64,000 nucleotides of DNA, taken from NCBI RefSeq assembly GCF_000321225.1, contig NW_004451670.1, positions 527,154 through 591,153 on the forward strand, in the 5' to 3' direction. The notes under the pieces were generated by a model. It was not told the DNA's origin. It saw only the letters and a program-made list of their open reading frames with translations, and did no database searches. The position numbers and the translations under genes are program-made. This stretch comes from Odobenus rosmarus divergens. Lineage: Eukaryota > Chordata > Mammalia > Carnivora > Odobenidae. Positions 46,348 to 58,978 of this stretch are shown in pieces (the stretch's first letter is position 1; every line of letters starts with the position of its first letter).

Positions 46348-47115
46348 ATTGGATAGGGGCAGATGATAATGACCTCAAACAGATCACACTGAGAACACTG
46401 AACTCAAAAGCAATGGGATATAATAAAGATTTCAGAAAGACTGACTGTATGAATAAATTTGTATTTAACGAAAATGACCTAAATGTCAATGATTACGGGT
46501 ATATGGCATTGAAGGCAGAGGTATCAGAGAGAGAAGCCTAAAAGGAGAAGAATCAATCTTAGCGAAGAACAGTGAAGTTGGAGTACAGCAAAAGGAGCTC
46601 AGAAGTAGGTAGAAGGCAGACACAACAGAGCTTTGTAATGATCAATTCAAGGCAGGCAAGTGAAGAGGCAGCGTCTACAATGATGTCATGGTTTTCCATT
46701 TGAATGCTTGACTTGATGAAGGGGCCACCATGAGTCCTAAGAAAGACCACTTAGGAGGAGTATCTACGTTGAATGGGGAAGGACAGATACAGGGAGAGAG
46801 TTCCATTTCAGACCTGGAGTGTTTCAGGCAAGCTGAGGTGCTGGTGTAAATTGGATGAAACAATCTAAAGGACCAAAAATGAGGCGAGTATCCATCCTGA
46901 ACATGAACATGGCAGGAGACTGGGACGAAGGGAAGGATAAAGTAAAAGAGACAAAAGGAGCATCAGAAAGGTACAAAGGGGGCCAAGGGAGCCCAGTGTC
47001 ACATAAATTGGGTAGGAAAGAGCGCTGCAGAAGACAGGAGGAAAGTGCCAAATCAGCAGTAAAAATAGATGCTTGATGCCTGGCGACTGGATGTAGAGAA
47101 CTGGAAGCATCTGGC
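46348..47115 (-). mobile_element. L2-like element continued, antisense
   Basis: Stretches in L2 antisense order include AAGCAATGGGATATAATAAA near 46409, AGAGTTCCATTTCAGACCTG near 46797, CAGGCAAGCTGAGGTGCTGG, and GGAGCCCAGTGTCACATAAA near 46987. Collinear with 45440-45740 across the inserted LTR. Overlapping 60-90 codon frames are artefacts. Confidence 0.45.
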
Positions 47116-48890
47116 TACCAGCGCTATAGCATCTGGTAGACAAGTTCCCACAACTGTTGTAGAGATGCTTAAGATTGTTGTTCTGTCTGTCGTCTGTGTC
47201 AGAGCCAGTGTTTTGAGCCCATTAAGTCTTATTCCCTTGTATATTTCAAGTCGTGTGCTCCGAGAAGGCTATGTGCCATGAGTCTATGGACCATACTCCA
47301 AATCATTTGCTCTTTATATCAATGAGAGGAAACAAAAACCTATCACAAACTGGCTTATCAGGGAGAACTGTCAATAAAATCTGATGTTAGTGCTATCTTA
47401 AGACTGAGAGGAGGGACATAAATTTCACTGGAAAAACTAGGGAATAAAATTTTATGACCTGTCTAGTAATGAAAACACTTGTAAGAAAGAGCAAAACACT
47501 CCAATATCTATTTTCTTAACATCTCCAACAGACATTCATCCTTCCCCACTCTTCTAACTTAGTAATCAAATAAAATATCTTCCCACTTACTAACTTAAAA
47601 CACTAAATTAGAGCCACACTGGTTTCTACTAAGACCATTAGTTGATGAAAAAATTTCACCTGCAAAGTAGACCATTATTTTTCAAAGGAGACTAACCCCT
47701 TCTCCTCCGCCATTTAGTAATACCGAGGTAAAGATGATAATGTTCTCTTTAGACATTTCCTTTTTCTCAGTTGTCTGTTTTGTGTGAAACACAAGGGCAG
47801 AGAAAAAGTTTGACAACTTGCTCATGTGACCCCAGTAACAAGTTGCTATGTTTACCCTGGAGGTTGGAAGATGAGTTAAATAAAACAGATGCTAGAGCAT
47901 ATGGGCCTTAAGGCACAACCACCCTTGGGATATCATTTCATGGGTATTTGGTGCACCAATTGGAAAGTTAGATGGTTTTCCATGTACACTTATCCAAGCG
48001 GGTAGTGGAAGCATAAGTATGCTCCAAAATCCATGATGGATTGTGCTTGCCAAGTCCTGTGGTTCGCAACCATAAGTTGTGCTCTGATCGTGCTGTTCAT
48101 TATGTTCCTACTTAATAAAAAATGGAAAACATTCAGCTTTCCAGCATGTTAAAAGCATATGATCAATGTGTTTTCTCTTTCGACTGAAGAGAAGATCTTT
48201 TACTTCTGCAATGCCAGATGGATCCAAATGTAATTTTAACTAAAACCCTGTGAGTGAACAGTTCTAAAGTGAGAATTCTAAAACACATGCTCATTCCTCA
48301 AACATTTTACAAAAGGAGGGATGAGATGGAAATATTTAACTAATAAGTCGTTATTCTCTTAGTCTACATTGGTGAAAGATATACAGATCTGTACTCCTCC
48401 TTATTCAATGATGCAGTTGCAACTCAAGAAGACAAGATTATGTAAGCATGCAGGCAATTTCAAATCCCCTATCATGCTGTTGTTTCCAGTTACTATTACC
48501 CAGGTATGAAAATTATTTATCCCATCAGCCCAGGACCTTCCTTGCAAATAAATGAGCAAGGGATTTGCTGGATATCCATGACCACCCTGAGCTGAAGGTC
48601 TTTAATTACCTCTCAAGAGAGGTTTTGTGTTTTGTTTTTTGGTTTTATATTTTCTGATACCTTGGTCAAGATTTTTTTCCTCTTATCCTATTTGATTTTT
48701 ATACTATAATCTTCTAAACTTACTTTTCATTTTGTATGTAGGGTTTAATTTTAAATTCATGTAGACTTTCTATATTTTTTTAAATTAATATCAGTAAAGC
48801 AAGCCAAGAAAACAAAACAAAACTTTGAGTATCTCTTGTGATTATAGTCCGGTCTACAGGTGGGAGTAGACATTCTGTTCCTCTTAAATA
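47116..48890. other. Unassigned sequence
   Basis: About 1.8 kb in which I recognise no repeat family or gene. Confidence 0.45.
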
Positions 48891-50490
48891 ATCAGATTTT
48901 TAACAAAAATCTAATTTTTTACAGAAGCTTTAAGTTCACAGCAAAATTAAGAGGAAGGTATGGAGATTCCCCCATACCCCTTATCCTCACAAAAATGCAC
49001 AACATCCCCCATTCCAACATCCCTTACCAAAGCGGTACCTTTGTTACAATTGATGAACCCACATTGACACATCATAATCAGCCAAAGTCCACATAGCTTC
49101 CCTTAGGGCTCACTCTGGCACAAACAGAAAAAGACAGGTACCCACCATTATAGTAACATACAGAGTATGTTCACTGTCTTAAAATTCTTCTGTGCTCCAC
49201 CTATTTATCTTCTCCCCATTCCCACTAGTCAATCTCTGGAAACCACTAATCTTCTTACTATAACCATAGTTTTGCCTTTTCCAGATTGTCATATAGTTGG
49301 AATCACAGTATATAGCCTTTTGAGATTGGCTTCTTTCACTTCATGATACGCATTTCAGGTTCCCCATGTCTTTTCATGGATTGGTAACTCATTTCTTTTT
49401 AGCAGCAAGTATTATTCCATTGTCTGGATGTACCAGAGTTTATTTATCCTTTCAACTTTGTTCTCCTTCAGTATCGTGTTAGCTACTCTGGGTCTTTTGC
49501 TTCCCCATATAGATCAGTTTACCAACATCCACAAAATAATTCATTGGAATTTTGATTGGGCTTGCATTGAATCTACAGATTAAGTTTTGAAGAACTGACA
49601 TCTCGATATTGTTGGGTTTCTTATCCATGAACATAAGATATATCTCCATTAATTTAATTCTTTTTCCATTTTATTCATCCTAGTTTTATGCTTTTCTTCA
49701 TATAGATCATATGCATATCTTGTTAGATTTATAATTAAATGTTTCATATTTGGAGCTGCTAATATAAATGGTATTGTGTTTTTAATTTCAAATTCCACTT
49801 GTTCATTGTTAGTATATAGGAAAACAATTAACTATTGTCTAATAATCTTGTATCCTGAAAGCTTCCTATAATCATTAACACATTCCAGAAGTTTTTTTGT
49901 TGATTCTTTCAGACTTCCTACATAAACTATCATGTCGTCTGCAAACAAAATTTTATTTCTCCTTTCCCAGTCTGTACACCTTTCATTTCCTTTTCTTGTC
50001 TTATTCCTTGAGGCATTACTTCGAATACAATGTTTCTAAGGAGTGATGAGGAAGGGATATCCTTGCCTCATTCTTTATCTTAGTGGAGAAGATGTGAGTT
50101 TCTCACCACTAAGTATGATGTAAGCTGCTGGTTTTTTGTAGATATTCTATATCAAGTTGAGGAAGTTTCCCTCTGTTCCTAGTTTACTGAGAGTTTTTAT
50201 TATGAATGGCTGTTGGATTTTGTCAAATGCTTTTTCTGCATCTATTGATATGATCATGTGATTTTTTTTAGGCTGTTGATGGATTATATTGATTGACTTT
50301 TGAATATTGAACCTGGGGATAAATCCCACTTGGTTGTCACGTGTATCTGTTTTGATACATTGTTGAATTTGTTTTGCTAATATTTTGCTGAGGATTTTTG
50401 CATCTATGTATGTGAGATATTTGTCTACAATTTTCTCAGGTGAAAGAGACAGTTGTGGAGTTGGAGATTTGAAGATAAGAGAGAACATTT
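48891..50490 (-). mobile_element. L1M element, antisense, with internal deletion
   Basis: The complement of an old L1 read 3' to 5': TTTTTTACAGAAGCTTTAAG, AACATCCCCCATTCCAACAT, CACATTGACACATCATAATC and CATGTCTTTTCATGGATTGG (3' UTR). Near 49450 it jumps to the reverse-transcriptase part of ORF2 (GGAATTTTGATTGGGCTTGC near 49545, CATCTATTGATATGATCATG near 50238). The ORF2 C-terminal third is missing at the jump. Edges near 48891 and 50490. Confidence 0.85.
50147..50488 (-). pseudogene. L1 ORF2 reverse-transcriptase relic
   Basis: A 113-codon minus-strand frame encodes recognisable ORF2 sequence: [39 protein letters not shown] and [20 protein letters not shown]. This is the N-terminal part of the reverse-transcriptase domain, upstream of the FADD catalytic motif, which is not in the fragment. 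A short residue gap after GFIP relative to other L1s marks an in-frame deletion. The first codon is internal to ORF2, not a true start. No activity is possible. Confidence 0.9.
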
Positions 50491-51105
50491 AAATCATACT
50501 GGAGAACAGAAGAGAAAGTCCACTAGGAGATGTAGGAGGATTGGTGATACTGAGGACCCTGCTGAAGTCTGGTGTTCTTTCTTGCTCATTACTGGCATCA
50601 ACCTGTATTGCATATATACTTTTTAAAGAAAACTGAGAAACCTGAGTACAGCCATGAACAAGGCATCAAACTGGATTCAAGTAGGTTTTAGTCTCAGAGC
50701 AAAGAGTATATTGAAGAACAATGGACAAAAGGGTTATAGTATGGGTAGAAGAATAGTTGACGTAAGGAAACCTCCAACATGAAAGAGAATGATTTCAGCT
50801 GAAAGCAGAAGGTTCAAGGCACTGGAGTTTGCAAGGCTTTTAGGCAGATGTAAGAGAGTGAGAGACATGAAATGTAAAATTTTAAGGCCAGAGAAGAACC
50901 CTAAGCGTTATTTTACAAGGATTGATGAGTGCAGAATTATTATGGGACACCTACAGACTGAGAAGCTTAGTGGAGATGAGGAAGTCAAAAGACTGTGGCT
51001 GTGGCATTATCCTGGAGCTTGAAATCACCTAGACTAGGGATGATAAAGCTGAGTGTGAAATGTGTACCAAAATCTTTAATTAATGAGAGGAAATGATGAA
51101 AAAGT
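50491..51105 (-). mobile_element. Possible upstream continuation of L2-like element
   Basis: GATTTCAGCTGAAAGCAGAA near 50789 and the A/G-rich text after it resemble antisense L2 farther 5' than the 46-47 kb part. Weak. The 77-codon open frame at 50789-51022 is not protein-like. Confidence 0.3.
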
Positions 51106-51109
51106 TAAT

Positions 51110-51690
51110 AGACGAAAATAGCCCAGGTGTATGGCAATTCCACACTTCATCCCTAAAATTATGAATATTTTACCTTACATGGCAAAAGGAACTGTGCATA
51201 TGTGGTTAGGGTTAATAATCAGAAGAATTTAAGGATTTTCCAGGTGGGCCCAAGTAAACATATGAGCTCTTAAAAACAGAAGGCGGAGTCTGAGAGAGTC
51301 AAAGTTCAAGGGAGAGTTGGCATACTATTGCTGGCTTTGATGAGCGAGGGGACTATATGTCAAGGAATGTAAGCAGCCTCTAAGATCTGAGGTTGACCCC
51401 AGCTGATAACCAACAAGTAAATGAGGACCTTATAACTATGTCAGCAAAGAACTGGATTCTACCAGTGGGCTGAATTATGCTGGAAACAGATTCTCCCCCA
51501 GACCTTACCAGCACAGACTGATAGACACCTGAGTTTGGCTTAATGAAATGTTGGGTGGAGTACCCAGTTGAGCTCACCAGACTGCTGATACTCCTGTCCC
51601 ACAGAATTATGAAATAATAAGTGGGTGTTGTTTTAAGCTGATAAACTTGTGGCAATCAGTTATGGTAGCAACAGAAAAGTATTTCATACC
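51110..51690 (+). mobile_element. ERVL-MaLR LTR (MLT1-type), sense
   Basis: AATATTTTACCTTACATGGC, AAAAGGAACTGTGCATATGT, TTTTCCAGGTGGGCCCAAGT, GAATGTAAGCAGCCTCTAAG, GATTCTCCCCCAGACC, GTGTTGTTTTAAGCTGATAA, then AGTTATGGTAGCAACAGAAA. About 580 bp and relatively complete; noncoding. Confidence 0.75.
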
Positions 51691-51769
51691 CAGTGGTAAG
51701 GATCACTACACCTTTTTACAAGGTGTAAGAATAATTACATGGAATCAAAAGCGTAAACAGGAAAGGACA

Positions 51770-52030
51770 GTGATCCTTAGGAATATGGGAGGTACAATAA
51801 GGAGATTTTAGAGAAGTGGAGGGAATTTGTTGTCTATGGGGAAAGAGAGGTTTCAGTTAAGGTGGGATAGGGAGGAACCTTTGAAAAAGATTAAGGGTAT
51901 AGAAGATGGTGAGAAATTGGCCAACTGGATAGGTTCAGAAACTAAGCAGGCGGTGGTGTAGATTCCATGCTATGAGGGGAAGGTCATTTTCATCACACTG
52001 CAAGGGAAGGGCAGTGATGCACAGTGCACA
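51770..52030 (-). mobile_element. Possible L2-like fragment, antisense
   Basis: The G/A-rich text (GATTAAGGGTATAGAAGATG near 51890) resembles antisense L2 5' of the preceding blocks. Low confidence. Confidence 0.3.
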
Positions 52031-52373
52031 TCTGAGTAAGAAACACTGGATAATCTATGTGTGAAGAACATAAAAACCAGTTACTGCATGCTAGGTGAGG
52101 ATAGTAGAGTTCATATGTGATGTGAACTTGATGTGAAACATTTCATTTAAAAGAGGCTAGCATTGAGTTGGGTGTTTTTTTAACTTGCTGGCCAAATACC
52201 ATATTAATCTACCCCTTTCAAAACTCAGAATTTTTGCAAAGCTTCCCTCTTATTTATTGTTGCTCCCTATAACATTTCTATTTTACTAATTCACCTTTGT
52301 CATGTGCCACCTTAACTCCTTTTCAAAATATTCCGGACACCAATAAATGCATGAATAATTTTCAATGACATTG
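52031..52373. other. Unassigned sequence
   Basis: Nothing recognised. Confidence 0.45.
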
Positions 52374-52385
52374 CAATTCATATTT

Positions 52386-52573
52386 TTTCTTTTTTATTAG
52401 GTTTTTAATTTTAATTCAAGTGTAGTTAACATGCAGTATCAGTTTCAATAATTCTGTACATTAGTGCTCCTCATGATAAGTGTGCTCTTAATTCCCTTCA
52501 TCTATTTCACCCGTCCCCCTACCCCCTCTGCTAACCATGAGTTTGTTCTCTATAGTTAAGAGTCTGTTTCTCA
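52386..52573 (-). mobile_element. Short carnivore L1 3'-end insertion with TSD
   Basis: The complement of an L1 3' UTR: TTCAAGTGTAGTTAACATGC, GTGCTCCTCATGATAAGTGT, AACCATGAGTTTGTTCTCTA, AGTTAAGAGTCTGTTTCTC. Exact 12-bp duplication CAATTCATATTT at 52374-52385 and 52574-52585. A 5'-truncated insertion of only 188 bp. Confidence 0.9.
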
Positions 52574-52585
52574 CAATTCATATTT

Positions 52586-54309
52586 ATTTAAATTTTTAAA
52601 TTCAACCTTGTTCTAGTCACTAAATTATTTTAAATAAGTATCCTCAAAATTGTGAGAAGAAAAGTGTATCAAAATATGCCTGCTGTGGCTATGCCATGGA
52701 ATAGTGTGCCATTAGAAGATGACTATATAATAAATGATCGTTGTTTCAAGGAGAAGTGCTGAAATTTAAATAAGAATTGAGTGTGTGTCCCTGTGGATCC
52801 TGTTTGGCTATTAGAGTCCATTTTAGACATTTTACTAGCCGATAAAACAGTGCTAGTGGATGAATTTTCTGTTTTTAAATTTTGTTTAGTGAGATTTACT
52901 GTTTCTTTTGTAAGAGGTCATCCAGCATTAGAAATATTCTTATTTCTCTAACACTGAACTTTCTTGTTGATGGAGAAAAAGTGCTTTATCACTTAAGAGC
53001 TTTACATATTGTAGCAAGTGAACACCTACTATAATTCAAATCAGACCTTTTAAAAGTGTCTTTTATTTTCAAGCTGAAACATAAATGTCATTGTTTGCTT
53101 AAAACTCTTAGCATCTAATTTATCTTCCAAAGGGAGCTTTGGGAAACAGATCACGTTTAATATATGTATATAAATTAATACAGCACAACCGTCTGCATTA
53201 ATGATCATATTTTATCTCAATTACATTTCTTCATGGCCTTATTAAAATGTTTCTCATAAAGAAGATTTAGCACATGCTGTTAGGAATATCTATATTCAAG
53301 TTACGTTTTTTATTTTCTCTTACTATAAGTATAACCTGGTACTCATTACAGTCCTTTATAACTGTTGCTGAACATAGATACCTACCCAAAGTTCAGGAAA
53401 CAGATTAAGTTATAAGTTACCGCTACTAAGGCTTTTACACCTGACTCTTAGTCTCACTATAGTCTTTGCTTTATTGCCTCTATAATGCAAAATGTGATAT
53501 AATAAGTATTCAGCTGCCTGAGACAAGGTATTCAGCTCTCTGTTCCTTTATGTGCAGTCAATAGCTTGCTAATTCAAGGAAGCATATTTTATTCTGGATT
53601 ACCCTGAATAAATATATCCCACATTTATTATACTAGAGGTCAGAGCACAGATGTTCTCAGCAGACTACCATTTTATAATTCAGAATCACTCCAAGTAACT
53701 CTAATTTTATGAAGAAAGCTTAGACTTGGCAACTAAAGAGAACACAGATTTTGAATGCCATTTGTGCTGTGCAGCTAAATTATTGCACATGCCTTTTGGC
53801 CAGGTGGAATCATCAACATCCTTTTCTTTCTTTCGGAGTAATGTACTTCCCCTCTTGTTACAGCTGTGCAAGTATCTTCCAGTCAACCTTTAATCTATGC
53901 ATCAAAACCTTTCAGGAAGGGTACAATGCTGGCTGACAGAGAAAAAACAATTGTGCTGAATATATTTGCCAACATTTCAGAAAACGTCTACAGAAATTTG
54001 TAATTAAATTTGCATATTTTTAAACCAATCTTTCCAAAATTGTTCCAATAAAATCTTTTGTATTAAGCAAATACTACTCCTTCAGCACAATCGTACAGAC
54101 TCTGGAAGAGCTGTGTTAAGGCACAACCCATTCCTTTGATGAGATTCTAACCTATCTGGATAAATAAAATAAAACATACGGAGAAGAGTATCTATAAAGC
54201 AGTACGTAGGTAAATTCAAAACTGTGCCATAACTTTATCAGATGAAATCCAAAGATAATAAAAAGATGGAGATACCAGGAAAGATGCATATGGATTGAGA
54301 AATTACAGC
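52586..54309. other. Unassigned AT-rich sequence
   Basis: About 1.7 kb without recognised repeats. No exon-like frame. Confidence 0.45.
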
Positions 54310-54470
54310 ATAGAAATAAAACCCATGGACTTTGGTCATATAATCTAGGTTATAATCCAGGCTACAAGTCTTTCAAGTTATGTGACCTTGAGCAAGTTAA
54401 TTAAAATGGGTTAATTTCAGATTTTTATCTCAAAAAATGCAAAGGTAGAATTACTAATGAATAGAGTTTT
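54310..54470 (+). mobile_element. MIR fragment
   Basis: CCCATGGACTTTGGTCATAT, TTATAATCCAGGCTACAAG, TTATGTGACCTTGAGCAAGT and ATTTTTATCTCAAAAAATGC follow the MIR 5' half and core. Confidence 0.7.
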
Positions 54471-54524
54471 AAGAAAGTCAAATGAGAGAGCAGCAGTTGG
54501 CAATTCTAAAACACTACATGTCAC

Positions 54525-54715
54525 TCTTCAAAATGGTTCACATGTATTAACTCACTGAATCCTCACAACAGCTCTATATCCATACTATCATTTCCCCTTT
54601 TTATAACCGAGAAAATGGAGATACACAAAAGATAAGTAGCTTAAGGTCACATCTATTAATGGAGGAGCTGAGATTCTGGCTCTAGAGATCGTGCACTTGA
54701 ACACCATATTATGTT
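54525..54715 (+). mobile_element. MIR SINE
   Basis: CACTGAATCCTCACAACAGC, CATTTCCCCTTTTTATAACC, GAGAAAATGGAGATACACAA, AGTAGCTTAAGGTCACATCT and GAGCTGAGATTCTGGCTCTA. A clear MIR 3' half, abutting another MIR fragment in the same orientation. Confidence 0.8.
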
Positions 54716-55413
54716 GCTCAATAAATTTACTGATTATCATTGTTATAGAAAGAGTGAGATCTGTCCTAGACCCTGAAGCATTATTAAGGTATAAAGATTC
54801 AGAAGAGAGGTACCACATACAACAATGCTTTAACATCTGTACCTCTGTACCTGCATATTAGTAAGCAAGATTTGATTTATAAAATTGTAATGTAAAAAAT
54901 TGTAACTATAACTAAAATTATTTTTTTCAAAAGTTAGTCATTTTTCTTACAGACTCCTGTGCACATAAATAATACTTCTGAGAAATTAGGATATAGGTGA
55001 TACCTATCACAACCCACTCAACTCCAAAGAAAGTAACTGCATTGGTAATCCATTAAAAATCTGTGACAATTTAATTGCTTTGTTTTCTCCATTTGAGTTC
55101 ATAGGTGTATGGAAGACATCTAACAAAAAAATTATTAGTGATGCTTCAGTGTTAGCAGTTATTACCCTCACTAATAAGGCAATATTTTATTAAAACATTG
55201 CAAGCGTGTAAAATGAATAGCAATGACATGATTGATAAATTTAAAAGAACATGCCCATATATGGGTTGAATTTTCTCTTAGAGTCATGATAATCATTGAT
55301 ATTTACTTCTCGGCAAAATGACCGAGGACACTAAGAGTTTTGCTATTCTCTGCACTTGTTATTCATATTACCCTGGACCCATTACTTTTTGCTCCACTTC
55401 ATAAGTAAGATTT
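54716..55413. other. Unassigned sequence
   Basis: Nothing recognised. Confidence 0.45.
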
Positions 55414-55430
55414 AAAAAGAGAAATATGCA

Positions 55431-55657
55431 GGGTGTCTCAGTGACTCAGTCAGTTGAGGGCCCGACTCTCGGTTTCAGCTCACGTGGTGATCTCAGGGTC
55501 AGGGGATGGAGCCCTGCGTCAGGCTCCGTGCTTAGCACAGAGTCGGCTGGAGGATTCTCCCTCTCGCTCTCTCTGCGCCTCCCCTCCCTACTCATTGGTG
55601 CGGGCTCTCTCTCTCAAACAAAAAAATAAATCTCTAAAAAAAATAAATAAATAAAAT
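55431..55657 (+). mobile_element. can-SINE, older type
   Basis: The head is degraded (GGGTGTCTCAGTGACTCAG). It then has the older arrangement CCCGACTCTCGGTTTCAGCT and GTGATCTCAGGGTCAGGGGA, and ends in an (AATA)n tail. Imperfect TSD AAAAAGAGAAATATGC (55414-55429) / AAAAAGGAAAATATTC (55658-55673). Confidence 0.9.
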
Positions 55658-55673
55658 AAAAAGGAAAATATTC

Positions 55674-56243
55674 TATTGCCTTTGGATTTTAAGTAGTTTG
55701 CTGCCTGTTATTTGTATTTCAAGGGAGAGGAAACAATGATTATCTCAATCATGTAAATCTATTTACTTAAGCGAGAGATATAATGTTGTCTCAGCCGTCT
55801 TATTTGCTCTGGGAATTGGTAATAATATATGGAGAAGGCATATATTTGTGTTTAATTTTCCCACATGACAGTTTACTTAAAGATCTGTCATCACTACTGA
55901 AGGATCAATTTGTTTCTAATATAAATCTTAAAAACTAAACTGCTCAAAAATGCAAATATTACGCTAAAAAAGTTAGATCCCGGTTTCAATAGTAGTAAAT
56001 AGAAGAATCTGTAATTTTGGAATGCTAACTGGATATCCCTAAAGAAGACTTAGAGCTATTAGAAACACCATTATAATAGAACTGTTGTCTCAAGAGAGTT
56101 AAAATTAATACCACACAGAAGCAAGTTTAAACATGTATTATTAATAGAGAAGGTCCACTTCAAATACTTCTTTTTAATTCTTACATCATAGAGGAACAGA
56201 GAATCTTTTGGACTTAATAATATCCTGCTTAATGGCAGCTTAT
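55674..56243. other. Unassigned sequence
   Basis: Nothing recognised. Confidence 0.45.
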
Positions 56244-56257
56244 AGTTGGACTTCTTT

Positions 56258-56434
56258 TTTTTTAAGATTTTATTTATTTATTTGACAGAGAGAGCTCAAG
56301 CAGGGGAAGTGGGAGAGGGAGAACCAGGCTCCCCACTGAGCAGGGAGCCCAACGCGGGGCTCGATCCTAGGACCCTGGGATCATGACCTGAGCCAAATGC
56401 AGATGCTTAACCGACTGAGCCACCCAGGCCCTCC
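56258..56434 (-). mobile_element. can-SINE, antisense
   Basis: TTTAAGATTTTATTTATTTA, GAGAGCTCAAGCAGGGGAAG, GAGCAGGGAGCCCAACGCGG, head complement GAGCCACCCAGGCCCTCC. Imperfect TSD AGTTGGACTTCTTT (56244-56257) / AGTCGGACATTTCT (56435-56448). Confidence 0.93.
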
Positions 56435-56448
56435 AGTCGGACATTTCT

Positions 56449-58879
56449 ATATTCACTGCATGGTCCGGAATATTATCCCTGGATGAGGCAGTAATGTGAT
56501 CTTTAAACACAGGGACATCACAAAGTTTAGTGTATTTTAGTCCGTCTGTATGGAGGGCCACCCCTAGAGAGGTGTCATACGAAGGTGAAATAGTACAAAA
56601 GACCTTTCCATTGAAATGTGGCCACTCTTTCCCAGCTTGACACACGTGTAAAGGAAAAGTGCATTTCTGTGATCAATAGATAATAATGCATAAGTATCCC
56701 ATTAATTTTGGAAAAAGCATTTTTTTTCACCTTCCATCCTGTCCAGTGCCATTTATCAAGTGGGCTGTGAGTGACAATAGCAAGAATGAGGAATCCTACT
56801 TGACATCATTATGCGTGGCAGTCTCAGAAATAACAGAAACCATAAAATAGCAAAATAACATTTGAAGGGCATGTTCAATACAAGCCCCGCATTACAGACC
56901 GCATTGCAACTTTGATAGCTGAAAATTAAATCTATTTCTGATAGATGGGACTGCTATTTTCCATTTGTGCCTTGGCTCACAAGATTTACTGAGTAGAAAT
57001 CCACGTAGCAACCTCAACTACTCTTTCTTGAATATGCAAATTGAGCAATTAAAACACATATTTTGAAATCTTGATTTTGAGCATTGGTTGTGTAGATGAA
57101 GGAAATTTCAAGACCAAATCAGTATTAATCATGGTTAGTAACTTTGTTCCAGACCCATGTCTGAATGAAAGTGAGAAATGATTGGTTAAACTTTCTACTT
57201 TGCAAGCAAACAGTTTGCAACACGTGTATTCAATTGGCTACAAGTTGTGACCGATTAGAAATATATATTTTTATACCTTATGTGCCTTTATGTACTTTGT
57301 AATGACCACAAACACAACCTTCTTTGGTGTTTACTTTGCATCAGGTAAGAATATTTAATTGTGCTTCTTTAATTTTTCTTTACATGTAAAGTGTTTACAG
57401 TAATAGAAAACATAGTAAAATCTATGGCATTTTAGAGTTGTTTTCACCGAAGCATGCAAATTCTATGAAAAATAACCCATCAATATGTAACCACAGTTTT
57501 GCTTTTTTCTGCTTTTAGGTAAATATGTATACAAGTGTAACAATCTACAAATGTGTAAATAAATCCTCAATTCTTTTGAAGAAAGTTGTTTATCTCTGGA
57601 CATTAGTCTAAATGTGGTCAGGAAGAAAAGTCACTGCAAATTACGGAATAAGGGAGTTTTATACAAGGACTAGAAGAGCAGGCAAGTTTGGGAGGCACTG
57701 TGCCCAGGAGGGGCTGCAAAATGAGAGCCCATGGAGGAACACTTAATTGCATTGGTGGTGGTCGGGCAGCTCCAGGAAGTGTGCAGAGCCCTGGGTATGA
57801 CCCAACCCTTGCATGTGTCCAACTGCCTCCTCTGCACACAGCCCTGAATCTGAGCATCAGCATGCATGACCCTTAGACTTACTGGTAGAGAGATACATTG
57901 TTCATTAGGGAACAAATTTTTGTGTTTCTATAAAAGAAGAGGAATTAAATGGAGGTTAGGACAGGCAGGTTGTCACAGAATACTTTTTTCATCCACCATG
58001 AAGTTAGTGGAAAAATCCTATTCTCAGAGTGGCAATCTGACCCACTTCCTCATCTATGATTGCTATCTCGGACACCATCCACAGTGCTGAGATCAAAGTT
58101 TGGACTTGGCTGAATCACCCTTCCAAGGATCCAATTTCCTGGGGAATTGCCACTCTCTCTGAAGCTTAAATTTCTGGACATAGTAATACACAATAATTTG
58201 CAATTTACTGAAGGTGTTTATTGGTGACTTCTCCACATCATTATTCAAGATACACTTATCTCTATAAGTATATTTCAGCATTTATGGAATATATTCAAGT
58301 TTTTTGCTATCAAAGTTAAAACAACAAGAGATCAAAATCACCACAAGCAGCTGCTATTTCTTCTACAGTACTAGCAATTCTTAACTCAACAATAGATTTT
58401 TGATGGTATATAAGACATTTAAGTTGTTATCACAACTAGCAAATACAGCTTGAGTGTGATTTCAACATAAATATGGATATTAGAGGAAATAACTTTAAAA
58501 TAAATAAAGACATAGCTCCCATTCACACCTGTATGTGTACACATGTATTCTGCATGTTTTTCTGGGAGATTGGGAGACTCGCTAATCCATGCCCATAAAT
58601 CACAGATGCTCAGGGACTCCAGTACTATGCATCTGTTATGATGCAGATAACATCTGCAGTACCATGCTCTAACAAAAATCAAAGCAAATCAAACAACTAA
58701 AAATAATAATAATAAAACCTTAAGCACCTCCTGGTGCCTCATGTTTCATGGTAACCACTGTAGATGAAAATATACTCCATCTATCCATAAATATACTATA
58801 TTTGTCACTCATTTCAATTATTCATATGCGATGAAGCCATGGAAAACATGGAGGAATCTTATGTGTATATAGAGATATT
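56449..58879. other. Unassigned, long repeat-poor stretch
   Basis: About 2.4 kb without recognisable repeats, the longest such stretch here. 56455-57260 retains several CpGs. 57660-57870 is locally GC-rich with overlapping 60-80 codon frames on both strands, but these are not protein-like and it is too CpG-poor for an island. Confidence 0.45.
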
Positions 58880-58978
58880 AAATAGAGACAGTCTGAAAAA
58901 GACTGATACCATATTCTTCCAATTATATTATACCCTAGAAAAGGCAAAATTATAGCAGCTATAAAAAGATCAGTGGTT

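Noticed and set aside
46865..47143. Overlapping open frames on both strands at 46.6-47.3 kb
   Set aside because: Situated in an antisense L2-like relic; mutually overlapping frames of similar length indicate chance.
57618..57915. GC-rich patch with 60-80 codon frames, considered as an exon or CpG island
   Set aside because: CpG is too sparse for an island, frames occur on both strands, and I see no convincing splice context.
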